Shown: in pieces, positions 49,760-61,300 of the stretch
Numbering within the stretch: position 1 is the stretch's first letter
Layout: the number at the start of each line of letters is the position of its first letter
NCBI GenBank assembly: GCA_012295275.1
Contig: CM022665.1
Location: forward strand, 9,203,476-9,267,475
Reading direction: 5' to 3'
DNA length: 64,000 bases
Origin: Chrysomallon squamiferum
Lineage: Eukaryota > Mollusca > Gastropoda > Neomphalida > Peltospiridae
Notes under the pieces: generated by a model
Database searches by the model: none
What the model saw: only the letters and a program-made list of their open reading frames with translations
Told to the model about the DNA's origin: nothing
Program-made: the position numbers and the translations under genes

Positions 49760-50400
49760 TTTAAGCAAATCTGGATTTTCACCTTTTACAACCATTACAT
49801 ATTTCGATATATTAATTAAGGAGATGACAAGTCAGTGTGACCTATATTAATGCGTACTTTCTGTATTTCATTTCAAAATACAAGTGTATTAAAATATATA
49901 AATATAGATATTAAGTAGACCAATTTAATTGTTATTTACCAACGTATTTTTACACAATTTTGATATTATTAACTGTAGACCGTAATGAAAATAACGGTAA
50001 ATGATTACGTCGTTTTCCTATTAATTATCATCGCCTGTAGCCCAGCTTACGAAGACCAAACAAAGAGGATAAAGCTTGCAACAATGATATGAATAATATG
50101 ATTATATTATTTAAACATTGTTTTATTATGATATTCATTTGATTTTGACAATGGAGAAACAGCTTGGCTATAAACAAGCAAGACGACAGCGGCCTCCTGA
50201 TTGGGACGCTAATCAGAGCGTTAGAATGCTGTGTCAATTTGCAGTATTGATCTTGATACACACATGACATGCCCAGCGCTCGGCTGCTTCGGCTAGTTAA
50301 TATGATGTTATGTTATCAGTCTGAGGATACCTAAATACTGGTGGTGATCTTTTTAGATATGTGAATAGTACAAATGTAATTCTAATTCATTTGTGCTGGA
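47550..50400. other. Intergenic, AT-rich with microsatellites; no gene seen
   Basis: Includes the MANEA 3' flank, poly-A at about 48069-48090, (AGAT)n with AGAC variants at about 48130-48206, and (ATT)n at about 49711-49758 next to a poly-T run. Open frames here translate to Ile, Phe, Leu or Tyr runs or end quickly, and have no splice-site support. Confidence 0.55.
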
Positions 50401-53400
50401 ACCTTGTGACGCAGAAGATACAGCTGAAACCCGTAGAAGGGCGGGTACAAAGGAAACGAACAGAAAAATGGTGCTGAAAATTAACATATGATGATAGTCT
50501 ATTTTCCCTGCTTTACGTAAGTACTTGTCATCGGTTAATTATGCCAATATTGAGTTATTTTGTTCATAAATCAGTTTAGAACTGCAGACTATTTATATTA
50601 AAAAAAAGTCGAGTTCTTCTATTTCGCGAAACGTATTAGATTTAAATTGTATTATTACGGTTCCGTTTGCTGTGCACGACTGTGTGACATATTGGTTAGC
50701 TGATGGTCAGTTCACCTAGACAACAACATCACGTTAACTCGAAAAGCTTTAGATGAGCACAGATTATCACTCGGTCCATAGAGTGAACGTATTTATTACC
50801 GTAATTAACTCACATTTTATGATTTAAGTCTTCTTCGACATGAACAAAATCGTTTGTTTTATACAGCCTAAATACAGAGCTAAAAATTATTTTATATGGA
50901 GAAATTAATATGTGTAAAATAAATTCTAAAAAATCAAATATATTTCGATATTTCCCTCCATTAGTACTAAGTGTGTGGGCGCGCGTGCGTACGTGTGCAT
51001 GTGTTTAAGCTTTGTTTCTGTTTCTGTTTATTTTATTTTATTTTATTTTATTTATTTATTATTGTTATTATTATTATTATTATAATATCATTATTATTTT
51101 TTTTTTTTGTATTTTTTTTTTTTTTTTTTTTGTATGTGTGGTTCATTATATAATTATAGTGGTTTCCTTCGTTATTCTGGTTTTCCTTTTTTTTGTATTT
51201 TTTTTTAAACATACACCATTACTTTTAGTAATTGTATGACACAGTTTGTCACACAAATGTTCATTCTTTCCTTATTTATGAAACAAAATTCTGACATGCA
51301 ATAAAAATGTTGACATGAGATTATGGTAAGTGTTATAAAATAAAAGTAGTTTTTTTCACAAAAGCTTTCACAGACACTTTGATCAGTTTTTCAAACTACT
51401 GTTATGACCTTTCTGTTTTATGTGGGTTGTTTTTTTTTTTTTCGGTAATCCAAAAACTAGTAAGGAAAACAGATTCTGAAGAAATCGTTTAATACAAAAA
51501 CAAAAAATATGACCATGTCTGGTTGACCATTTAATTGGGCGGAGAAAAGTCTTAAAACATCGAAAATGACAATAAATAATAATAAATAAATAAGCGAAAA
51601 TTATAAAAACAAAAACAAACATAATGTTCGTACCATCTTTCAGCTGTGTAACTTTAAATTGATGAGGCACTGACAGAGAGAGAGAGAGATATTTTACCTA
51701 ATCTATAATATAAGAAAACATTTGTCTATTTGTAGTTATTTCATTAACATTTATTTGTTTCGTTCTTAATATTATAGTAAATAAAAAATGCAATTACCTT
51801 AAGTCAAATTAATTAGCATCATGATTATCTAATTCAACAAAGGGGCAAAATTAAAATGATAACTAATCTGACTGTGATTACATTATGGTTACAGCTTTAA
51901 ATTCTGTTTGCATTATATTATTATATGCGTGTGTGTTTATTTGTATTTGTTTGATTATTAATGAATGAGTTTGTTGTTTTCATGTTCTGAGAAATATATT
52001 TCGGATAAGAACAGAAACACCTCTTTATAACCTTTCCGTATAATAATTACAGAATATACTGTAGTTATGTTCAATATTTTATAAGAAAAATTGTAAAATA
52101 AAAATGTATAGGAGAAACGCAAAGTGTGTTAACTTTCAAGATGAATAGGTTGTCGTTTTAATGACAACACATGTCAGGAGCGGATTCAGATTTGATCAAA
52201 CAATTTGGATCCCTCTGTATCTATCTATCTATCTATCTATATATATATATATATTCAATCATTCTAAAGTGTTTATGAAGACACCATTAACATTTTTCTA
52301 ATTAAAAAACACACTAAAACAGTGTTTTCTTTACATCACCTGATAGGTTTTTTTTTTTTTTTTTCATTTAAAAAAAATTGTTATACAGATAAAAAATGTG
52401 TTTGGAATGCCAGATATACTTGATTCTCCTGTGCTTTTTTACCCCCACTTTTTTCGAAATTTCATATTTACTTTGCATCTGCCATTAAAAGATAAACATT
52501 ATATCCGGTTTCCGTAAAATATCAAATTAAGCTACACTCTATATGCTATATATTTATATCAAAATAAAAAAGATTTAAAAAAATAAAATAAAAATAAAAG
52601 TAAAACGAAGATAAAAGCTGCTATGTTTAATATAAAAAAATCAGTTTTTTGCCTCTAATAAAGTTAACAGTCAAACCATTATTTCAAGAATGTTTACCTC
52701 TGCCGATCCTACAGGTGACATTATTCCTGGCTTGTAAACATCGTGAGGACAGATAAGATACTCCTATAAATAACCGCAGTCCTATAAAACATTTTATTAT
52801 AACAGACGTGAACATCATTAGACTCGTGGTATCTTTGTCTGTTGCTTTCTGTCCACGGGAAAGTACGTATAAAAATGTCTTTACTGCTAACCTAAATATT
52901 TGCTTTCTATCATTATCGATAAGTACTTTTATGCGAATCCTTTTTCTTTTGATGGCTGCAAATAAAAGTATATTAAATTTTAATTAATAATACATGAAGT
53001 ATATTCTGGGAAAAAGAATGTGTTTGCTTCCCAATAATAGCAAGTTGATAGCAAGTTTAATCATCTCATTGGTTTCTAAATTTAAGGGATAGCTGTTACC
53101 TAATTGAAGGAAAAAAAGAAAGTAACCCCCGCCCCCAAAAAGCATAAAACCCCACCATCACCAAAACAAACAAAAGAAAACGTCATTGCTATCGTTCAGC
53201 AACCATTACGAGGATTTTGGTGCGGAGGGCAAAACTGAATTTCGTGCTATTATCCATTAGTTAGTTTTCGTGAGGAAAATCATTGTGATGTGAAAATATG
53301 TTAAATAAAGACAATATAACTATCCATCTATGACAGTTCAAATTCATTTGACCCTAACTTACAATGATACACATGTTGGCCTATTTTTAAAAGTGGAGTT

Positions 53401-54803
53401 AATGCACATCTCTCAGAAACAATGATATGCTTAAAATTGTGTAAATTACGTTTATTATCCAACTTTGCCAAATGTATTATTCATTTGAGGACTGTTCATA
53501 AAAATATGGCAATACATTTAGCTGATTCATGTCAGTTACATGAAGTAGAAACACTTCGTTACAATTAAAAACATTTCATGATAAAATAACTTACAGAATA
53601 CTTAACTAATACAGAAACATAAAGTAAATTATATATTTTTTATTCATTCCTGCTGCTAATGATTTTTAAGCCTATACACGTTTAATATCTAATATCAAAA
53701 ATGTATAATTTTTATTCATCACAGCTTTACACGTTTGAATTTGGCTGTATGTGTGGATTTAAAATGATACGTCGATCGAAACTATGTCATTGTTACAAAA
53801 CACCGACGATACTGAACACATATATTTATTACACGAAAGTTTTCACGTGTTTTTGTATTATTTTATTTTATTTTCTTTCTCTCAAATCCACGTACACTTG
53901 ATATTGGAGTTCAGATTTTCTGTATGTTTATATACATATATATATATATTTATTTATTTATTTATTTATTTTTGGTTGTTGGTTTTATCGCATAGACTAT
54001 TCTTTTTGAAAATTTCAAAATAACAGTGTTTTCTCTGAGGTCAGCACTTTAATGAGCAGATTCACCCGGTTTTCCATTTCACTACATGAATGATATAACA
54101 GATGATATTCGATGATATTCGAATTGTACAGATGATATTAAAGTTTTCATTTCAGCCTACTTTAACTTCTAACCGAAACATTTCATAAATGATTGTTTAT
54201 TGTATTTTGGAATCCTTACAACATGTTAAACACCATGATAACGTTCTTGGAGGTTTCTATATACAATATGGCTACGCCTGTATTTGCAGTTATATATCAT
54301 ATACCATACACCTAGGATCCAGTATTAGTGAAATAAGGCAGTATGTGATAGGCAATATGTAATGAAGAACTACAAGTATCCAGACAGTGCAAAATGAACA
54401 TTCACTCAACGACCGTGGTCACTGAATCGACCTATTTAATGTTTAAAAGTTCATCCATTGAATATTATACACAATTCGTAAGTGTCCTATGACCCCATGG
54501 ATTCGCCATCCATAAAAAAAAAATCACGTCTGTCACCGTTACCTTACAGAAATGCGTTATTTTTATCAAACTGAAATTTGTCAGAAGTCAATACGTATTT
54601 CTTCTCTTTGTAGTTATATAAAAATAGCTTTATATAATTATTATTACTGGAATTTTATTTTCATATTAATAAAATACAGAAATGCGTTATTTTTATAAAA
54701 CTGAAATTTGTCAGAAGTCAACACGTATTTCTTCTCTCTGTAGTTACATAAAAATAGCATTATATAATTATTATTACTGGAATATTATTTTCATATTAAT
54801 AAA

Positions 54804-54834
<31 letters not shown>

Positions 54835-55300
54835 CAAAATATTTTTTTATTTCGTTTTAAAATAATGTATTTGATTTTTGTTTTCTTTTTGTAGCATTTA
54901 GTTAATTCCATAGTGACCGTGCATAAGCGTGCATATGTATGTGAATAAATGTATTTATTTAAATTGGATAAATGATAATATAATTAGTATATAAGTTACT
55001 TTTGACACACTGGAATAAGGGGAAGTAATTTAGCTGGCATTCCGGTTTTGACGACAAAACTAGTGACTCGTCCGACTGGCAAATTTACGATTCTTCTGAC
55101 ACGTAGCTACTAACCACCAATAGAAATTTGCCGTTTAATAGTCTTGGAAGCTGTTGAATATTCAGTGCCTGACCTAACGAAATACTTCCTGTCTTGAATA
55201 TAGTACACGATTGTTTACATGGCTGACTACGGCTTAAGTAGCATTAATCAGTAGAAGATATATTTTTAAATGTTATTTATTCAGGTATGTGATTTAGACC
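50401..55300. other. Intergenic or far-upstream region of RasGRP; no coding gene seen
   Basis: Contains T-rich tracts (51030-51200), a GA run near 51673-51688, a (TCTA)n/(TA)n tract at about 52217-52254, a (TTTA)n tract near 53945-53971, and a tandem duplication at 54547-54806. Slightly CpG-richer patches near 50140-50480 and 52690-52880 could be untranslated first exons or promoters, but I cannot show it. Confidence 0.45.
54547..54806 (+). repeat. Tandem duplication, 130-bp period, two copies
   Basis: Copies begin at 54547 and 54677, both with CAGAAATGCGTTATTTTTAT, and stay alignable to TTTTCATATTAATAAA with only a few substitutions. The second copy runs into a poly-T tract. Confidence 0.9.
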
Positions 55301-55339
55301 TGAAAGCTGGAAATGTAGGCGTATTAAGACTTTCCAAGG

Positions 55340-55385
55340 ATGTTATCAGCGGGAACAGGTGACGTCATAGGCGGAAGCTTCTGGC
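55340..55385 (+). promoter_or_regulatory. CRE plus ETS-like cluster, candidate RasGRP promoter
   Basis: Contains a perfect TGACGTCA (55360-55367) four bases from GCGGAAG (ETS/GABP-like core, 55370-55376), in a local CpG-richer patch. It lies about 3.0 kb upstream of the first coding exon of the plus-strand RasGRP gene. Promoter role is inferred. Confidence 0.4.
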
Positions 55386-56336
55386 ATGTGCTTCTGTTTT
55401 GATAAAATATTAATTTTGTTAACTACGTAATTTTTGTTTAATAATGCAACAAAAATCATATTAATTTTATAAAAACTTTTATTTTTTAATATAATTATTT
55501 CTATGAATATTGGTTATAGTTACATTTATCATTAAATATATAATTATACAGATGAGATTTTAAAAACTTATATTTTTTGGACAGATCATTACTGGAAGTC
55601 ATTCCTGACCTTGACCCTAAATTTACTGTTGAATACACATTTCATGCCTTGTCAATTAGGCCACACCTATATTTAGTAATGAAAAATAACAATAATGTTT
55701 GAAACCGAATAGCTACAGTTTTAATTTTAATGCGTATCTGTATCAAATCCTGCTGGAAATTAAATGAAGGTTTCACTGATGTTCGTAAGCATAATAATTA
55801 CATTTTATCTCGGTCAGTAGGAAATGCTCTTAAAGTTAAATAGTTTAACTAAATTAATTGGTTGAAATTCTGATAATTAATTATCGCATATATTTTCGTG
55901 TTAATTAAAAATTAGAAATTAAAAAAACACAACAACAACAGACATAAATGATAAAATGCAAATAAATAAATGCTCCACCCAAAATCAGCAATATAAATGC
56001 CACTGAAAAAAAAAAATACAAGAAGTTAATTTCAAAATGACGTCATATACATTAATGTTGTTTTCTTGTAACTTAAAAATGTGTTAATATATTAGAGAGA
56101 GAGAGAGAGAGAGAGATTAAAAAAAGGCAATAGTTTTAGCATCTAAGCTATATTTAAAAGAAAAATTCTTAACCTAGTTCTGTTCATTATTATGAAAGAT
56201 GTTTTCTGACAATACTGATACTTTAAATTTAAAAATGACTTTAAGTATTAATTCTTTATTAAAATTTTATTTAAAAAATATTCAGTAATTCAGAAATCAT
56301 TTTAAAAATAAAGTAAAATGTAGGTGAAACTAAATA

Positions 56337-56386
<50 letters not shown>

Positions 56387-58343
56387 CAGAAGGCTAATAT
56401 AATGTTTTTACCATAGCTATTTAAAATAAAAAAAAATAAAACAACAACAAATACCAGAAACAAAACAAATTTGCAGCACTGATGTTTTTCAGTAATAATT
56501 CCAGAACTTAGAAAATAAACTACTGTTGTTTCCAAATTTAGTTTCCTGTGATTCTTTAAATTGGATTTAATTTATTAAATGTTTCATTTCATTAATCTTT
56601 ATTATTTTTATTAAATTGATGTTTTGTCAGTAAGTATTTATGTATATGTACAACTTTGTGTGTGTGTTATAACAATATGCTTCATTGTCACTTTGTGTTT
56701 TAGAATTTGGTTTATCAAGGCTGCAGTACATACATTCTTTGTTTTGTTGTTGTTTTTTTCAAAGGTACATTATAAAATAAATTTAAAAAATAAAATTCAT
56801 TTGCAGGAAAATATTAAGAAAAGTAAATGACTTTTGTGGGGGTTTTCTTATGCAGGAAAAAGAGAAAAAGAAGCCAAATACTTAAAACTATAAAAATTAA
56901 AATCAGTTCAGATATTAAATAAATCTTCATTCTGTTTGTATTGTTCATGTTCCTGTTGTGCTTAAAATGGTGACAACCAGTGCAAATACTTGTTCAGTTA
57001 ACATGGTAGTTACTTGTACCATTTCCTGATTATTGTTTTATAAAAACAAATAGTGTCATAATTTGAGGCATTCTTTCTTTCTTTAATTATTTAATTTTTA
57101 ATGGTTAAATATATCTAATCTAGGAAAGGAAGTACAAGAGTTTTATGTAAAGGAATAAAGATAGATTTTAATTTTTAAACATAGGAAGTGTAATAATAAG
57201 TACATTGTGTGTGTCCGTATTTTGGAGCAGAATAATATTTTATAGAATTTGTAAATACAGAAAGGTTTGTTCAAGGAATATACCATGATAATACATGTGG
57301 TTGAACCTATCAGAGAATGAGTACCCAAATCAGAGATAAGACTGTTATGTGCAGCAGATAATAATAATTATCATTATTTAGCTTGTTATTTTACTTTTTC
57401 CATTTTCATTTTATTTGTTTTTTATTTTTTTATTTTTTTTATATAAAAAAAAAAAAAAAAAAAAATTGTGATGGAAGAGAACAAACTACTAATTGGTTAT
57501 GTAAGTGGGTTTTAAAATGTAGATGTGATCATATTTCATTATTGTTTTTTTACAGTTAATTTAAATAAATGTCTGTTACTGCAGCTGTGATTTATTTATC
57601 TGCAGGATGATCATGACTGTTTAAATTATTCCAAACTAAACTTATCTACACTTTTAAAATAATAACTGAAAAGGAGAATAATTTGTTAAAAATAATCATA
57701 TTTATTTTTAGATTTGATTCAGTGGTTTGAAATAATGGATAATATAAATTACCTTTTTTACTGTGTTTTTTTTTTTCAGTTAGATTGGTAGATCCATTCA
57801 GTATATAATGATACTTTCATTCTCTTTGTCTCTTGCTATAACTGATCACTTAAATTTATTTTATTTAATATGTTAAAAATTAGTAAAATGTAAATAGTTG
57901 CTGTTGGTTTTCTGAATCTTCATAGTTAATTATTGCTGTTTTTGCTGTCAAATGGTTATATCAGTTCAAAGAAAAGTAGCTACTTTGTCATTTTTAATTA
58001 AACTTTGAAATGTATGATAAATATTTAAAATATGACATTTCAAACAGATATTAGTGATTATATGGAATTCTTAATGTAGAAGCCTGCATTATTAAATACA
58101 GTTTTGCGATATTGTTGGACTAAAATGTTAATGTTTCACAAGTGCATGCACATTTTTTCTCTTCTAAACTGTAGGCTACACTGTATGTATTTTGTTTAAC
58201 TAATATGTCAGTTTTTGTTACTGTTTCAGTTTTGTTCTGACTTGTATCATTTCTACATTTGTTTCAAAGTGCAGAAAAATAATATTTTCTTTTATTTATG
58301 GTAAAAACAAGTCTATTTCCATTTTGTTCTTTTATTTTCATAG
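55386..58343. other. Upstream / 5' UTR intron region of RasGRP
   Basis: No coding region. Contains microsatellites (GA, CA), poly-A near 57447-57466 and AT-rich DNA. The first coding exon begins at acceptor ttcatag|ACTGACAG (exon start 58344), so at least one upstream untranslated exon must exist, probably in this region or farther left. Confidence 0.45.
56038..56045. promoter_or_regulatory. Second CRE palindrome TGACGTCA upstream of RasGRP
   Basis: A perfect CREB/ATF site about 0.7 kb downstream of the 55360 site, within aaaaTGACGTCAtata. It is followed by a (GA)n tract at about 56094-56116 and a (CA)n tract at about 56339-56383. Confidence 0.35.
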
Positions 58344-58363
58344 ACTGACAGGTGGGTGAATGT

Positions 58364-61300
58364 ATGTTTCACAAAGAACACCAGCTGCCAATGCAGGCCT
58401 CGGTCGATGCACAGGACAAATTGTGTCTGATGGAAGAGGACAAGCCAGTGTTACCTGGAGTGAGTGTCCGAGCTGCCACACCTGAACGCCTCATTCAAAT
58501 CTGTGTGGAAAGTTTCGGTACGAGATACTTATTTTTGTATGTTCCAACAATTTATAACAAATTCTGTTTCATGTTCGGTCACAAAAAAGTCTAATCAGAG
58601 TGCAAGGCTGACCTGGTATTTGATTATTTTTAATATTTAAATGTTCTAGATGCATTTTCAGTTATTATAACTGTAGCTTTACTAACTTAATGCTGTGACA
58701 AAACGTAACAGGATTTTGAAAAAATATGGTACTATTGTGCTGGGATACAATTTTTGAGATGTAATTCATTTTTCAATGACGATAAAGCAAAACAACAGAT
58801 GAATATACATGAAGTATACTTTGCCAAGTTATTGCTGGCTACCTTATTGTTTATGGGCTTAGGGGATCATAACAAAATGTAAACATTTATTCTATTCTAA
58901 TAAATTCCCAGTATGTTATTTCATTTTCTTAGGTAACAGTATGGAAAATATGGTGTAGAATTTGATTTTCTTATAGCATTAGTATATTGTGAAGTAAATG
59001 ATATAATCTCACTTTTATTAAAAATTACTTAATACTACTATATATATTTATTTTAATGTGTGTGTGAGAAAAAGAGAGTGAAAGCAAGATGGAGATAAAG
59101 AAGGGAAGGAGGGAGAATGTATGTGTGTGTAATTATCTGTTCATTAATTAACAAATTATTTTTCAACTCTTGGATTTTGAAATTTAACTTAGAAATTTTG
59201 TTGTTTTGTAGGGGAAGATGGAGCAGGTGAGGATCAGAAAGAGTATGCCAACGTTTTCTTTCTGATGCACCAATGGTTTATGAAATCAGAAGAATTAGCT
59301 CAAGCATTTATTGATTTGTATCCTTAAACTATCATTTTCCTCATTTATTTTAGTTTTCTAAATCACACTGCAGAACTTTCAACATTATAATTTAATCAGT
59401 AAATTTAGCCTGACTAATATTGCTGAATAATTACCATGCTCATGTATCTTTCACATCGTATTTTGTCATAGATGTATTGCCATGGCTTTCATTAAGTTAT
59501 GTTACATCATGATGGATGTGTTGCAGTAACATTCACTTAAGTTTACCAGAGATGAATGTGCACATTCATAATATAATGATGACTACATTAAACATGAAAT
59601 TAAATAAAATTAAAATAAATTATATCTTTATAGTAAAAATATAACATGGTATTAATCATTACAGCTTTGAAAAATAAATGCTGAAGTAAAATATTGTAGG
59701 ATTTGTTACTTTTTTTGAAGAGAAAAAAAAAATTGATTAATGTTCTAATGTTGAATTTTGGAAATTATTTGTTTGCCACTTTGTATGCATCAGAGTGGTT
59801 TTATCCATTTGGTAGAAAAGCACGTACCATGTACTTTGATGTTGGGGGATGATTAAACTGAGTACATTGAGTACAGTGTGTAAAACATTGATCCAGTGAA
59901 CCATCATGCCTTAGGCCACACTGAACATTGATCTATAGCCTACTTCACTTCTGTTATGATATAAAATATGTTATATTTCCGAATAAAAAAATAATAATGA
60001 TAAAAATATATATTTATAATTAGATCTGTTTTAGTTTGCTCTGTTTCCCAAGGCATAGTAATAATTGGGAATACATTTTGTAAATTAGCTCAGAAAAAGA
60101 CATTGTCCTTGACCTTTGTAAGATATATGGGCTGTGATGAGACCATTTCTTGTGATGTCAACAATTGTCAACATCTGTTTTCTGATGACCATTGTGAAAT
60201 TCAGAAGTATAAGACCAGAATATGCAAAGCTGTGAGGTAAAGAATTGTAAAAAATATATTTAACTATTCATTAGTTTATTTCAAAATTTTAATTTTCCAT
60301 TTCAGACTGTTTCAAAAATGTCTATGTCATTAGTGTTTTGTTTATTAATCCTTCAGGGCTTGCACTATTTTTCTTACACACCCTTTTTATTTTATTATTT
60401 TTTTTTTTTATTATTATTATTATATAGGTTATTTGTTCAAAAATAAAAATAAGAGGTACTGTAGAATATTTATTATAATTAAGATATAGGAAGTTGCAAC
60501 ATCATCACACAATTTTATTTCAGTAAGAAATTGAAAGAAAAAATGTGCCAAACTTAAGTTCTCAGGGGTTAACTCTAATTTTGTACATCTGAAAATGTTA
60601 TAAACACTTCACTTGGCTTTAATAAGTCAATAGATTGGTTTAAATTTAAATTTTATACATTGGAATGCTTTATGTTTCTAATCAGTCAGTAGTTCAGTTT
60701 AAATTGTTTTAAATTAAAATTTTGGGCTTGGTTTGATATAAAAAAAACTAAACAAAATTAAAATTGATTTTATTTCAGTATGATGTGAATCATTCATATA
60801 ACTTGTTTTTAACTAGTCAGTAGTAACTAGTATGATTTAAACTCTAATTTTGCAATTAAAAAAAGAATATATATATATATATATATTTGGCTCAATTTAA
60901 AAAAACAACAACCCAAAAACATTTATAAACTATAAATTAAATTTCTGTGATGTTTAATAATGATTGACTGAAATTAAAATCAGATTTAGAATAAAAAATA
61001 AAAAATTATTTATACATCCAGAGAGTGTTCTTTATTTTAAATTATTGATCATTTTGTTTTTAGCTTAATTCTGAATATGTACATAGCTTAGTCAGTTTTG
61101 GTGGATTTGAAATTTCAGTATATTTTACTTATGCTTTATTTTCATTCTTTTGTGATTGTAGCTTCTGGATTCGAACATATCCAGTCCATTTTGACATGGA
61201 TCTTCGACTGTCAAAAGTTATAGAACAGCTGGGAAATTTGTTAGAAACAGAAGGAAATTACAAACTGAAGGAACTTATAGATCTGTCAAAAGTGTGAGTA

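Noticed and set aside
49550-49795. Poly-Ile open frame
   Set aside because: It is the translation of the (ATT)n microsatellite.
50971-51239. Phe/Tyr/Ile-rich open frames resembling membrane proteins
   Set aside because: They come from T-rich low-complexity DNA; hydrophobicity is a composition artefact.
58352-58363. A GTG at 58352 as the RasGRP start
   Set aside because: Animal genes use ATG; the ATG at 58364 is the first in this frame, after an in-frame TGA at 58346.
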